Virus record (IMG/VR): IMGVR_UViG_3300032360_001373
Coordinates: 1-51,709 of that record
Direction: 5' to 3' (one strand)
DNA from: a virus
DNA length: 51,709 bases
Under the pieces are notes generated by a model that saw only the letters and a program-made list of their open reading frames with translations, was not told the DNA's origin and did not search any database. Shown here piece after piece: positions 1 through 6,890 of this stretch (positions are counted from its first letter, which is position 1; the number at the start of each line of letters is the position of its first letter). The position numbers and the translations under genes were made by a program.

Positions 1-161
1 GCGTCCCACCAGCCGGAGGAAGGCCAGCCGGCTTTATTTTGTACCATCCACCAAACTTTATAGGAGCGATGGCCGGCGCGGCTGCACTCAATGATTAGTC
101 CAACGTGGCCGGGGCCCAGGGGACGTCCACCACTGAATCTTACCAAATCTCCGACTTTCAT
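1..161 (-). CDS. KVGDLVR-family small protein, partial at window edge
   Basis: The ATG is at 161 and the frame stays open for 53 codons to base 1, so the 3' end lies outside the window. It starts MKVGDLVRFSGG, continues GHVGLIIE and has a Trp-rich middle (VWWMVQNKAGW). This N-terminal signature recurs in about ten neighbours and looks like a single SH3/KOW-like beta barrel. The start overlaps the stop of the gene at 158-319 (ATGA), so the two are translationally coupled. Function is unknown. Confidence 0.75.
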   Translation of the reverse strand, partial: MKVGDLVRFSGGRPLGPGHVGLIIECSRAGHRSYKVWWMVQNKAGWPSSGWWD

Positions 162-319
162 TTTATTGTCTCAATCCAATCAAGAAGTTCAGTCTGCTGT
201 ACATGGTCGCTCCATTTGACGATGAACCCGTAAGGGCCGCGTTCTACGACTAGCCCCACCAGATCCGGCAGGTGTACGCTCTCGACGTACCGTACTAAAT
301 CGCCAACTTCGACTTTCAT
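158..319 (-). CDS. KVGDLVR-family small protein (53 aa)
   Basis: Start MKVEVGDLVRYVES, then GLVVERGPYGFIVKW, ending ELLDWIETIK. It is one member of the family of tiny single-domain proteins in this region; the pattern of short beta strands with a conserved G-D-L-V suggests an SH3-like barrel (inference). Its ATG lies 6 nt after a perfect TTGACA-17-TATAAT promoter (326-354), so its mRNA is predicted to be leaderless. It overlaps the next gene by ATGA. Function is unknown. Confidence 0.85.
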   Translation of the reverse strand: MKVEVGDLVRYVESVHLPDLVGLVVERGPYGFIVKWSDHVQQTELLDWIETIK

Positions 320-325
320 ATAGGT

Positions 326-354
326 ATTATAGCAGGATTAGGGGGTCGTGTCAA
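326..354 (-). promoter_or_regulatory. Consensus sigma-70 promoter, leaderless
   Basis: On the minus strand: TTGACA (349-354), a 17-nt spacer, TATAAT (326-331), then 6 nt and the ATG at 319. Both hexamers are perfect. Transcription should start at or within a base or two of the start codon, leaving no room for a ribosome binding site. The -35 box lies inside the 3' end of the upstream gene (338-568). Confidence 0.85.
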
Positions 355-568
355 GAACTTTTTTGCAGGTGATGACGAAATTATTTTCATCTTCGTAGAG
401 GATGGGGAGAGCATCGCCCTCCTTGAACACGCAGCCTGTCCCTGTCGTATCGGCGTGGATGACCGTCGAGACGGCCCCGTGCGTGACCTCCACGGCGATC
501 ATGTTGTCGTTCACGACATCAACGATGCCGAACAGGGAGGCCGCGATGATCAGGTTGTGGAGCTTCAT
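338..568 (-). CDS. Hypothetical small protein (76 aa)
   Basis: Starts MKLHNLIIAASLFGIVDVVN, a moderately hydrophobic N-terminus that could be a weak signal or a buried helix. Then comes a beta-rich part (AVEVTHGAVSTVIHAD, GDALPILYED, NNFVITCKK). It follows the 33-aa membrane protein at 569-670 directly, its ATG adjoining that gene's TAG. It shares the promoter at 703-731. No family recognised. Confidence 0.7.
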   Translation of the reverse strand: MKLHNLIIAASLFGIVDVVNDNMIAVEVTHGAVSTVIHADTTGTGCVFKEGDALPILYEDENNFVITCKKVLDTTP

Positions 569-670
569 CTATGGTGCGCCTTTCATAAACTTGAGCCGAG
601 CCATGAGGGGCACCGAGGCGATCGCTGTTCCGTACACGCCAAGCCACATGGCCATTGGTAGATATTCCAT
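569..670 (-). CDS. Mini membrane protein (33 aa)
   Basis: Sequence begins MEYLPMAMWLGVYGTAIASV and ends RLKFMKGAP: one hydrophobic segment followed by basic residues, as in single-pass membrane mini-proteins. It has a good ribosome binding site (AAAGGA, about 9 nt upstream) and lies below a TTTACA-17-TATAAT promoter. It is followed at once by the gene at 338-568. The size would fit a small membrane effector or holin-like peptide, but nothing proves a role. Confidence 0.65.
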   Translation of the reverse strand: MEYLPMAMWLGVYGTAIASVPLMARLKFMKGAP

Positions 671-702
671 TTGTTGAGATTCCTTTCTAAAAGTGAACAC
701 TC

Positions 703-731
703 ATTATAGCCGATCCGTGCGCGCTTGTAAA
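703..731 (-). promoter_or_regulatory. Sigma-70-like promoter
   Basis: Minus strand TTTACA (726-731), 17-nt spacer, TATAAT (703-708). It precedes the 33-aa membrane protein gene with a leader of about 27 nt containing AAAGGA. Confidence 0.75.
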
Positions 732-902
732 GGGTTATTTTGCAAGTGATAACGGGGGTTTAGGTGTTCGTTGCAGTCAAGTATATAGCATCATTGGGAA
801 AAATTTACCGCAAAAAAGTGAAAAAAATTTCGGTACGGAACTTGCATCGCGCGGGGGCGTCACCCCATAGGAGCGGCGAGCGTCGAGAAGCAAAAAAAAA
901 CA

Positions 903-931
903 TTGACACTAGCGCCCAACTCTGTTATAGT
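903..931 (+). promoter_or_regulatory. Sigma-70 promoter, leaderless
   Basis: TTGACA (903-908), 17-nt spacer, TATAGT (926-931), then 6 nt and the ATG at 938. This is the same geometry as the promoter at 326-354, and there is no Shine-Dalgarno sequence. It should drive the right-going operon 938-2737 and perhaps beyond. Confidence 0.85.
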
Positions 932-937
932 ATAACT

Positions 938-1123
938 ATGAAAATTGGTGACACAGTTAGAGTAAAAGATGAAACAGCAATCGGAGTGCGTGAGAATGGA
1001 AAGATCATAAGCCTCCACCAAAAAAACACAGTGGCCGGAGTTGAGTGGCGCTTGCATGATGGCGGCGTCCTCTACCAAAGCGAGCTACTAGCCACGCTGG
1101 AACCTTTAGATGAAGATCGGTGA
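938..1123 (+). CDS. KVGDLVR-family small protein (61 aa)
   Basis: Start MKIGDTVRVKDETAIGV, then VAGVEWRLHDGGVLYQSELL. The start is the ATG at 938, 6 nt after the -10 box; the in-frame extension upstream to 764 runs through the promoter and is rejected. It is the first gene of the plus-strand operon and overlaps the next by 14 nt. Probable small beta barrel; function unknown. Confidence 0.85.
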   Translation: MKIGDTVRVKDETAIGVRENGKIISLHQKNTVAGVEWRLHDGGVLYQSELLATLEPLDEDR

Positions 1124-1280
1124 TCTAGTCACTGGAGAGAACTTCAAAGGAGTTGCGCTGATTGTCAAAGTAGATTATGAAGGAGACTTCTATTTACTTA
1201 TGTCAGATGGCAAGCTACTCAATGAATGGAAAAGTAAACTAACAGTGTTTCAAGAAGGTGCGCCCAAACTAAAGCAATGA
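1110..1280 (+). CDS. KVGDLVR-family small protein (56 aa)
   Basis: MKIGDLVTGENFKGVALIV, then DGKLLNEWKSKLTVF. It starts inside the previous gene and its TGA overlaps the next ATG (ATGA at 1277-1280). The pattern is that of its neighbours: a G-D-L-V start, a GVALIVKV strand and an aromatic residue late in the barrel. Function unknown. Confidence 0.8.
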   Translation: MKIGDLVTGENFKGVALIVKVDYEGDFYLLMSDGKLLNEWKSKLTVFQEGAPKLKQ

Positions 1281-1759
1281 ATATCGGAATAGATTTTCAT
1301 GACACACTCTCTTACTCTCCCGAGTTTTTCAAGAGACTAATGACAAACTGGCGAGGGAAAGTCTTTATAGTAACTGGTACCCCTTTGTCTCGGATTGAAG
1401 AAGTCCGTGTCGCATTGAGAGAACTTGGAATCCATGAAGAACTTTACCATGAAATTCTCTGTGGATATGAATACGAAAAAAAAGAAATGACTCTTGAACA
1501 CTTCCATCGAATGGCAAAACACAAACACTCACTCGTTGAGGGATATCAGATTAGCGTGTTCTTCGATGATAACCCGTTCTATGCGAACTATCTCAAAGAC
1601 AAGGGAGTGGTGGTATTCCAGACAATCATCAACAAAAAATATCTTGAAGCGTTTGCCGAGAAGGATCCATTTTTCACTTGCAACCTCCAATCAAAACAAT
1701 TTGAGTTCTTGGAAGATTTGTCTGATGTCGAAATGCTAAAAGAGAATCAGGAATCCTGA
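1277..1759 (+). CDS. HAD-like phosphatase (160 aa)
   Basis: The HAD motifs are visible: motif I as IGIDFHDTLS near residue 3 (nucleophile Asp in DFHDT), motif II as FIVTGTP near residue 30, and motif IV as FFDDNPFY near residue 95, carrying the acidic pair that binds magnesium. The core is small with little cap, so it may act on a nucleotide or a nucleic-acid end. It could also be a 5'-nucleotidase or polynucleotide 3'-phosphatase type protein. It is coupled by ATGA to the gene before it. Confidence 0.7.
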   Translation: MNIGIDFHDTLSYSPEFFKRLMTNWRGKVFIVTGTPLSRIEEVRVALRELGIHEELYHEILCGYEYEKKEMTLEHFHRMAKHKHSLVEGYQISVFFDDNPFYANYLKDKGVVVFQTIINKKYLEAFAEKDPFFTCNLQSKQFEFLEDLSDVEMLKENQES

Positions 1760-1778
1760 TCCATCGGGCGACACTTAC

Positions 1779-1937
1779 ATGAGAGTTGATGATCTAGTTC
1801 GATACTGCGGGCGAGTGTACGTAGTTGAGCGAGCGCAAGAAGGCAAGTATAAGATAAAGAGCTTACGCCCCTACTGGCCCACTCAATGGGTGGAGCAGGG
1901 TGAGCTAACGCCGATGAAGGAACTGTATAAGAAATGA
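1779..1937 (+). CDS. KVGDLVR-family small protein (52 aa)
   Basis: MRVDDLVRYCGRVYVVERA, then GKYKIKSLRPYWPTQWV. Same operon, 19 nt after the HAD gene; its stop overlaps the ATG at 1934 (ATGA). Here the usual Gly of G-D-L-V is Asp. Function unknown. Confidence 0.75.
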   Translation: MRVDDLVRYCGRVYVVERAQEGKYKIKSLRPYWPTQWVEQGELTPMKELYKK

Positions 1938-2233
1938 GCCTCAATAAAAAAATTACATGCAAGGATGGATTTTCAATGAGTGTCCAAGCTAGTGAATACA
2001 ACTATTGCTCGCCGCGACAAGATGGTGCGAAAAGATATCATGCAGTTGAAGTGGGTTTTCCGAGTGCCAAAGAGTCATTGCTTATAGAGTATGCTGAAAA
2101 TGCGTCAGAGCCGGAGAACACAGTGTATCCGTATGTCCCCGCAGCCGTGGTATCTCTTGTAATCGCAAAGCATGGAGGAATCGTCAGCGGTCAGATCCCG
2201 AACGGGATCCCCTACCTAAAGGCACGGAAGTGA
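1934..2233 (+). CDS. Conserved phage-type hypothetical protein (99 aa)
   Basis: It begins MSLNKKITCKDGFSMSVQAS, followed by NYCSPRQDGAKRYHAVEVGF and a C-terminal VSLVIAKHGGIVSG. The look is that of a small globular alpha/beta protein with two early cysteines. I have an impression of similar proteins in marine phages but cannot name a family. It is coupled by ATGA to the upstream gene. Confidence 0.7.
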   Translation: MSLNKKITCKDGFSMSVQASEYNYCSPRQDGAKRYHAVEVGFPSAKESLLIEYAENASEPENTVYPYVPAAVVSLVIAKHGGIVSGQIPNGIPYLKARK

Positions 2234-2240
2234 CCAAGGC

Positions 2241-2495
2241 GTGTCACACCCCGCCGACCGTATCAAGCTCAAGGCTGGAGACTTGATCATTTCTGAATCG
2301 TCGGGCCGATCCTTTTTATTGTTACAAAGGTTCAAGGGTGATGGCGGACATTACTTTTGGGAAGTATTGCGAAGTACCCCTCTCGATGATCCTATCTATC
2401 GTGACGAACCTATCGGTGTAGTCCGTGAGAAGGCAGTACGCCACAACCTCTATGACTCACAAAAAAGATTTACACTATTTAGAAACAAGGGGTAA
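2241..2495 (+). CDS. Small protein with K-A-G-D-L-I motif (84 aa)
   Basis: GTG start. The N-terminus has RIKLKAGDLIISESSGRSF, a divergent form of the local G-D-L-V signature after a short extension. HYFWEVLRSTPL follows. It lies 7 nt after the previous stop. The start could also be an internal codon, since only the GTG and the reading frame support it. Function unknown. Confidence 0.65.
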   Translation: MSHPADRIKLKAGDLIISESSGRSFLLLQRFKGDGGHYFWEVLRSTPLDDPIYRDEPIGVVREKAVRHNLYDSQKRFTLFRNKG

Positions 2496-2500
2496 CGATT

Positions 2501-2521
2501 AGGAGTGCATATGAACTAATG
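2501..2521 (+). promoter_or_regulatory. RBS plus two-codon minicistron before 2519
   Basis: An AGGAG box (2501-2505) is spaced for the ATG at 2511, which opens ATG-AAC-TAA. The TAA shares its last A with the ATG of the real gene (TAATG, 2517-2521). Ribosomes would translate two codons, stop and restart on the overlapping ATG. Confidence 0.5.
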
Positions 2522-2737
2522 AAAACTGGCGAGATAGAATATCAATTCGCCGTCGGTGATTTAGTTCGAGATCAAACAAACAATCAAGCTGGAGTAGTAA
2601 TCGAGGTCGAGGACGTGGGCCCACTAGCTGGGCTGAATCCTGATACCGAGTATCTAATCCGTATAGTGTGGCAGCATACAGGTGAAACCGAGCAACTGCC
2701 TGACTGGTACGCTGAAGAAATCTTATCTATTCTATAG
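2519..2737 (+). CDS. KVGDLVR-family small protein (72 aa)
   Basis: MKTGEIEYQFAVGDLVRDQT, then QAGVVIEVEDVG and YLIRIVWQHTGE, ending YAEEILSIL. The signature follows a short N-terminal extension. Predicted single SH3-like barrel. Its start is reached through the two-codon minicistron at 2511-2519. The tRNA gene starts 7 nt after its stop. Confidence 0.8.
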   Translation: MKTGEIEYQFAVGDLVRDQTNNQAGVVIEVEDVGPLAGLNPDTEYLIRIVWQHTGETEQLPDWYAEEILSIL

Positions 2738-2744
2738 TATATCT

Positions 2745-2818
<74 letters not shown>

Positions 2819-2828
2819 CTTATTTTAC

Positions 2829-2858
2829 TTGACAACACTATAGGTACTATGCTACTAT
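2829..2858 (+). promoter_or_regulatory. Sigma-70-like promoter, near-leaderless
   Basis: TTGACA (2829-2834), 18-nt spacer, TACTAT (2853-2858), 9 nt, then the ATG at 2868. A start site about 7 nt below the -10 box leaves a leader of only about 3 nt. It lies just after the tRNA gene. Confidence 0.7.
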
Positions 2859-2867
2859 GTATATACA

Positions 2868-3095
2868 ATGAAGGTCGGATATCTAGTGAGAGTCAAAGAC
2901 ACTACGCATGACCCCGAGCTACCACCCGAGCGGGTGGGACTCGTTGCGCGTGTGTGGGAGGGTGCCCCACCCCGGACCCCGGCGCGCAGGGCTAGCAGCG
3001 GCACAGACGGTCGTACCTTCTGTGAGGTGCGCTTCCCCAACGGGGCGTTGCTCGACTTCCACATTGAGTTTCTTGAAGTGTTGGGAGAGTCCTAG
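2868..3095 (+). CDS. KVGDLVR-family small protein with GC-rich insert (75 aa)
   Basis: Start MKVGYLVRVKDTT, then VGLVARVWEG and, near the C-terminus, FCEVRFPNGALLDFHIEFLE. Compared with its relatives it carries an extra Pro/Arg/Ser-rich loop near residues 35-48 (PPRTPARRASS), coded by notably GC-rich DNA. It has no ribosome binding site, in keeping with the near-leaderless promoter. Function unknown. Confidence 0.8.
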   Translation: MKVGYLVRVKDTTHDPELPPERVGLVARVWEGAPPRTPARRASSGTDGRTFCEVRFPNGALLDFHIEFLEVLGES

Positions 3096-3096
3096 A

Positions 3097-3180
3097 GTGT
3101 CTAAAGCTCTGACCCTCATTATCCTCACTGTCTTGGGTATTGTCTGTTTCTCTACCAAAGGATGGGATGATGGCGTATGA
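3097..3180 (+). CDS. Mini membrane protein (27 aa)
   Basis: GTG start at 3097, 1 nt after the previous stop. The peptide runs MSKALTLIILTVLGIVCFST and ends KGWDDGV: a short basic start, one transmembrane segment and an acidic tail. The TGA overlaps the next ATG (ATGA at 3177-3180), a coupling typical of real genes here. Role unknown. Confidence 0.55.
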   Translation: MSKALTLIILTVLGIVCFSTKGWDDGV

Positions 3181-3362
3181 GGATCGAAACAGGGGACTTG
3201 GTGCTCGATCACCGCAGTCAGGAAATAGCTCTAGTCATTTCAGTAATTCGCGAAAGCAATGGCTACGTGGAGATAAGGTTTCTTCACGACGGACATCTTT
3301 CCCAAGTGCACAACAAGTATTTGAGTACGTTGAAGAAACGAGGCTTTCATGAACGTCATTGA
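3177..3362 (+). CDS. KVGDLVR-family small protein (61 aa)
   Basis: MRIETGDLVLDHRSQEIALV, then YVEIRFLHDGHLSQVHNKYL. The middle pattern (EIRFLHDGHL) strongly recalls EWRLHDGGVL in the protein at 938 and EVRFPNGALL in the protein at 2868, showing true paralogy within the set. It is coupled to the 27-aa gene and overlaps the methylase gene by 14 nt. Confidence 0.8.
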   Translation: MRIETGDLVLDHRSQEIALVISVIRESNGYVEIRFLHDGHLSQVHNKYLSTLKKRGFHERH

Positions 3363-3864
3363 TGAGTACAAAGGGTGGGAGCCCCACAAAATAAAACAAA
3401 AAATAAAAAATAATACATTTCCATATGCCGTGATGATGCAGCATATCGGAGGAGATTATAATATCTCGACCCTAATTAGAAATGCGAACGCCTTCGGCGC
3501 AAGCGAGGTTTTCTATTATGGAAGAAGAAAGTGGGACCGGCGGGGTAGCGTTGGTACTCACCACTATACTGATCTCATATTTCTGCCTGATTTGGAAAAT
3601 CTTACCCTTCTAAAAGAAAAATATCATTTTGTTGGTATTGAAAATAATGTGCCTCAAGCAAAAAACCTTCAAGAGTACCAGCCTCGGCCCGGAACCCTAT
3701 TTCTTTTTGGAGAAGAGGGCAACGGCATCCTCCCAGAGATCCTTGAACTCTGCGACGAAGTGGTATATGTCCCCCAATACGGCTCGGTCCGCAGTTTGAA
3801 TGTGGGAACGTGCAGCGGGATCATCATGAACGATTACGTGAGCCGGCTAGATCTACATGTCTAA
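3349..3864 (+). CDS. SpoU/TrmH-family RNA 2'-O-methyltransferase (171 aa)
   Basis: The three SPOUT motifs are present: motif 1 as YNISTLIRNANAFGA near residue 38 (Asn and the catalytic-type Arg), motif 2 as LFLFGEEGNGI near residue 118, and motif 3 as VRSLNVGTCSGIIMNDY near residue 147. This is a complete catalytic domain that methylates a ribose 2'-OH in tRNA or rRNA with S-adenosylmethionine, without an extra RNA-binding domain. It lies 530 nt after tRNA-Arg in the same operon, so a tRNA target is plausible (inference). Confidence 0.88.
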   Translation: MNVIDEYKGWEPHKIKQKIKNNTFPYAVMMQHIGGDYNISTLIRNANAFGASEVFYYGRRKWDRRGSVGTHHYTDLIFLPDLENLTLLKEKYHFVGIENNVPQAKNLQEYQPRPGTLFLFGEEGNGILPEILELCDEVVYVPQYGSVRSLNVGTCSGIIMNDYVSRLDLHV

Positions 3865-4135
3865 TCTTGAGAACACAAGAATAAAAAAAAATAAAAAAGA
3901 AAAAAAACCCGAGTGGATAACCCACTCCTATAAGCCCCTTCAAGTGGGCGATCTGGTGGTGCTCCAAGAGAGGCTGCCGGGTGCTGGCGTCGGGGTGGTA
4001 GTACGCTGCATCCCAGCTAACGTATATGAATCCTCTTGTTATGACATCTACTGGTCAACAGGAGTCCGAAGCAACACGAGCGCTCGGCAACTGAGGAGAC
4101 TTTGTGCTGACTGGGTTACGTCTCCTCACAGTTAA
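3857..4135 (+). CDS. KVGDLVR-family small protein with basic N-terminus (92 aa)
   Basis: It begins with a very Lys-rich segment ([12 protein letters not shown], residues 8-19), then [20 protein letters not shown] and a C-terminal SARQLRRL. The basic extension suggests nucleic-acid binding. It overlaps the methylase gene by 8 nt. Its 3' end overlaps that of the opposing dnaJ-like gene by 20 nt, with no terminator between the convergent genes. Confidence 0.75.
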   Translation: MSNLENTRIKKNKKEKKPEWITHSYKPLQVGDLVVLQERLPGAGVGVVVRCIPANVYESSCYDIYWSTGVRSNTSARQLRRLCADWVTSPHS

Positions 4136-4775
4136 GAGTAACTTTATACCTCTTGACTTCTATGACAGTGCCCACGGTGTTGCATTCACTACAGGGTGAT
4201 TCAATATGCCTACCTCGGCCAGCACATGCTCCACAGGGGTGGGCGTTTGTCATAATAATGTTGTGACCACGACGAGTTTGTTGTACCTGTCCGACGCCGT
4301 TGCAGGTAGTACAAACATGGACGTTCTCGCCGCCTACCCCACGACAGGAGCCACACACTACCTCGTCCTGAATCCTGACGTGTGTAACAACGGGCGCGCC
4401 CATAGTAAGTTTGGAGAGGGGTATTTGAAAGTTGACATTCTTTTCGCGAGGTTTCTGCGTGGGGGGTGGCGCTTGCTGCGCTCGACCAAACATTTCTTCG
4501 AACAGGTTACCAAAGCCAGCGTGAAAGCCGGGCCCGAAGGGGTGGCCACCTTGTCCGTTGAAGGGGCTGGACGATCCCAAATCATATTGTTGTCGTTTAG
4601 CTGGATCCGAAAGAGTTGAGTACGCCTCATTTAGTTCTTTAAACTTTTCTTCTAACGCGCCCGAGTCGTCAGGGTTTAAATCAGGGTGGTATTGACGAGA
4701 GAGCTTCCGAAAAGCCTTCTTCAGATCTTCCGGTGATGCTTTCTTGCCCACACCTAGGAGGTCATAATAATCCAT
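4116..4775 (-). CDS. dnaJ: DnaJ co-chaperone, C-terminally truncated (219 aa)
   Basis: J domain at residues 1-65 with the HPD triad (QYHPDLNP), needed to stimulate DnaK ATPase. A short G/F-rich linker follows, then the zinc-binding region with four CxxCxGxG-type repeats ([32 protein letters not shown]) near residues 138-205. Normal DnaJ is about 370 aa; this protein ends just after the zinc region and lacks the second substrate-binding domain and dimerisation segment. No DnaK is in the window, so host DnaK is the likely partner. Confidence 0.93.
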   Translation of the reverse strand: MDYYDLLGVGKKASPEDLKKAFRKLSRQYHPDLNPDDSGALEEKFKELNEAYSTLSDPAKRQQYDLGSSSPFNGQGGHPFGPGFHAGFGNLFEEMFGRAQQAPPPTQKPREKNVNFQIPLSKLTMGAPVVTHVRIQDEVVCGSCRGVGGENVHVCTTCNGVGQVQQTRRGHNIIMTNAHPCGACAGRGRHIESPCSECNTVGTVIEVKRYKVTLNCEET

Positions 4776-4786
4776 CGTTCCTCGCG

Positions 4787-5134
4787 TTACAGATTAGCTT
4801 TAACAGTCTTAAGAAATCTAATTGAGACTACTCCTTTTATAGCTAATATCTCTCCTCTCAAGAAAGAAGTGAATGTTGTAATTTCAGCTTTCTTGACCGG
4901 GGTAAATTTAAGACGGATCCCAACTAGCTGCCCGGAGGGCAACTGATCCACGGGGCTTGTAACATTTACAATCCTCACACCTTCAATCTCTCTGATGCTA
5001 TTTAAACAGTATTTCTGTGCTCTGATTGTTTTATCATAAATCAAAGCTGCATCTGTTTCATATCCAATCTCGATCCTACCCTGCTTTCGCTCTTGCTCAT
5101 TGAGCTTGTAGTTTTTCCATTTCTTTGTATTCAT
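4787..5134 (-). CDS. Hypothetical protein (115 aa)
   Basis: Basic N-terminus ([20 protein letters not shown]), then two alpha/beta repeats: [28 protein letters not shown] and [17 protein letters not shown]. The strand pattern would fit a ferredoxin-like (ACT/RRM-size) fold, but that is only an impression. Its ATG overlaps the upstream TGA. Function unknown. Confidence 0.7.
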   Translation of the reverse strand: MNTKKWKNYKLNEQERKQGRIEIGYETDAALIYDKTIRAQKYCLNSIREIEGVRIVNVTSPVDQLPSGQLVGIRLKFTPVKKAEITTFTSFLRGEILAIKGVVSIRFLKTVKANL

Positions 5135-5394
5135 TCTTTCTCGGCCCTTTTAGAGATCACTCTTAAAAAATCTATGTCCACCCATCCTGATATCATTTCT
5201 TCTCCAGATGGGTTGGTGGAATGCCACTTGGAGAACACATGCGAAGAGGTGAGGTGCACATATGCCTTTTTCACTATCTCGTCTCCGAGTGAAAAATCTT
5301 TTGTGTTTACCACGATCCCCAGCCACTCCTCGTCCATCAATATATGATTGACCAAATCTCCAACCTCAACCTCTGTGCCTCTTGTCTTACGCAT
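5131..5394 (-). CDS. KVGDLVR-family small protein (87 aa)
   Basis: MRKTRGTEVEVGDLVNHILM, then WLGIVVNTKDF and SGWVDIDFLRVI. It is the only clear member of the family on the left-going side besides the two at 1-319. An ACTATTTATT sequence lies just upstream on its coding strand. There is no good ribosome binding site at normal spacing. It overlaps the next gene by ATGA. Confidence 0.75.
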   Translation of the reverse strand: MRKTRGTEVEVGDLVNHILMDEEWLGIVVNTKDFSLGDEIVKKAYVHLTSSHVFSKWHSTNPSGEEMISGWVDIDFLRVISKRAEKE

Positions 5395-5421
5395 ACCATC
5401 ATAATAAATAGTCCTCTATTC

Positions 5422-5739
5422 TTATTTAAACTTGGTGTGGAGTCTATAATCGAGAAGTTCCTGAGCTGCTTTGAATTGCTCATCAGTCAATACTTCGTCA
5501 AGATTGGTGCGTGCAAGAGATATGAAGTCGTCCTCTGTTTTTATGATGGACGTATCATATTGAGTATACTCATACAAGTCTACATACGCCGCAAATAGCT
5601 TCTCAAAGATCAGGAGTGCCCGATCCTCGTCCCAATCAAACACTTCTAACAAGCGCGTATGCAAATTCATCTCTGTTAATAAACCTACAGCCTCTTTTGG
5701 TAGCGTCACTCCGGGTTTAGTTTTAGAGTCTTCCGACAT
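5422..5739 (-). CDS. Hypothetical acidic helical protein (105 aa)
   Basis: Mostly helical and acidic: LTEMNLHTRLLEVFDWDEDR, LIFEKLFAAYVDLYEYTQYD, and EVLTDEQFKAAQELLDYR. No domain recognised. It overlaps the upstream gene by 34 nt and so is translated from the same message. Confidence 0.7.
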   Translation of the reverse strand: MSEDSKTKPGVTLPKEAVGLLTEMNLHTRLLEVFDWDEDRALLIFEKLFAAYVDLYEYTQYDTSIIKTEDDFISLARTNLDEVLTDEQFKAAQELLDYRLHTKFK

Positions 5740-6140
5740 TGTTTTCCCTTTTTCTTTGTTCCAATAACAGTATTTTTTGAGGCGGATTTAAGTATCTTCT
5801 CTCTCCACAACTGTGCAATTGCGGGATCCTTCCTGACCACCTTGAACCCTTCGGTTTTGGGGCTATCAAAGTCGCCGCGTATCGTTCCGTGTATCTCATT
5901 ATTAATAATCGTTTGTCCGCCTAGAGCTTGTTCTCCACATCTTTTCTTAAACTCTCGGAGAGCGCCTTCGCTTTCATCGTAGTACGCCACGGGTTCGTGA
6001 GAACAGTTAGTGGAGGACACTACCCACTGGCATTTCGTTTTCTGTGAGTCATCCTCAGTTACTAAAAATGACATCGTTAGATCTACGTCATTAGAAAACC
6101 CTATCTCTCGTAACAAAACTTCAATAAACTTTTTACTCAT
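5706..6140 (-). CDS. Hypothetical protein (144 aa)
   Basis: N-terminal half SKKFIEVLLREIGFSNDVDL and SFLVTEDDSQK; a middle rich in small residues with Cys at CQWVV, NCSHE and RCGEQ; a strongly basic C-terminus (KNTVIGTKKKGKQCRKTLK). No family recognised. It starts 13 nt after the protease gene in the same left-going operon. Confidence 0.7.
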   Translation of the reverse strand: MSKKFIEVLLREIGFSNDVDLTMSFLVTEDDSQKTKCQWVVSSTNCSHEPVAYYDESEGALREFKKRCGEQALGGQTIINNEIHGTIRGDFDSPKTEGFKVVRKDPAIAQLWREKILKSASKNTVIGTKKKGKQCRKTLKLNPE

Positions 6141-6153
6141 CTTAATTATACCG

Positions 6154-6879
6154 TTAGTTCCCGGGTTTTTTAACCCTCTCCCACTTCTTAAAATATACTT
6201 CTAGGTGTTTTACAATCGCATCAACATGTATTGATATGGAGGAGTGAGGATATTCATTGTGGGTCGCTGATATAGCTCCAACCACCTCATGTTGTATATT
6301 ATAGACCGGGCCACCGCTGTTGCCATGATAAGCTGGGACCGATGTTATCAGGCGTGCTTTGGCGTCTGAGTCGTCATCAGGGTCAAGCCCCAAGAGATCG
6401 TGCCCTACAACAAACCCTTCTGTCTTTGTGGGAAAGGCTCCGCCGGGTGCTCCGATGGTGTAAACACGGTCGCCCATGAGAGGAGCCTCGGATGCAAAAA
6501 CAATCGGAGAAAAAAGATCACCTGTATCATAAAGGCGCACAATGCACATATCGTCACTAGGTGTGGTGTACACTACCCGGCCGGTAAACACCTGACGCTC
6601 GTTTCCCTCATGCGGTATTGTTGCTCCCTTGACGTCGTTGCCGCGTCTCAAACATAGATGGTGCACGGTAACAAAATAGGTGTTATTATTTATATTTCTC
6701 ACAGCGAAACCTGTGCCTCCGGCAACGCCCTCGGGGTGCTTCACCAAGAGGTGAGCCACCGAATAATAGAGTGGGTCTGCTTTCCGAGGAACATCAGTGT
6801 ATTGTGAATACACGTGTGTGTTCTGGTGAGTGCACGAAACTAAACTAATGCCTAACAAAAGTGCCAATAATGATTTCAC
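6154..6879 (-). CDS. Trypsin-like serine protease lipoprotein (241 aa)
   Basis: The GTG at 6879 is chosen because GGAGG lies 7 nt upstream and the product then begins with a clean lipoprotein signal (MKSLLALLLGISLVSC, lipobox LVSC). The longer frame back to 7002 has no signal and runs into the upstream gene. The triad is readable: His in FVTVHHLC, Asp in SDDMCIVRL, Ser in HGNSGGPVY, with AYHGNSGGP typical of chymotrypsin/DegP-like folds. No PDZ domain. Predicted membrane-anchored protease outside the cytoplasm. It starts 12 nt after the MopE/VWA lipoprotein gene, suggesting joint function. Confidence 0.87.
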   Translation of the reverse strand: MKSLLALLLGISLVSCTHQNTHVYSQYTDVPRKADPLYYSVAHLLVKHPEGVAGGTGFAVRNINNNTYFVTVHHLCLRRGNDVKGATIPHEGNERQVFTGRVVYTTPSDDMCIVRLYDTGDLFSPIVFASEAPLMGDRVYTIGAPGGAFPTKTEGFVVGHDLLGLDPDDDSDAKARLITSVPAYHGNSGGPVYNIQHEVVGAISATHNEYPHSSISIHVDAIVKHLEVYFKKWERVKKPGN

Positions 6880-6890
6880 ATGTGTACCTC

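Larger units (their letters stand above)
671..937. other. Divergent intergenic region
   Basis: A-rich stretch between the left-going operon (569-670 onward) and the right-going operon beginning at 938. It carries one promoter for each direction (703-731 minus, 903-931 plus). No other gene or convincing terminator was seen. Confidence 0.6.

Noticed and set aside
855-895. Possible hairpin GGGG...CCCC in the divergent region
   Set aside because: Stem of four pairs and no T-run; not a credible terminator or operator.
764-937. In-frame upstream extension of the 61-aa gene
   Set aside because: It runs through the TTGACA/TATAGT promoter and A-runs; the ATG at 938 fits both the family start and the promoter position.
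6141-6155. TATAAT just before the ATG at 6140
   Set aside because: Only 4 nt from the start codon and without a -35 match at 17 nt; probably chance in an AT-rich gap.
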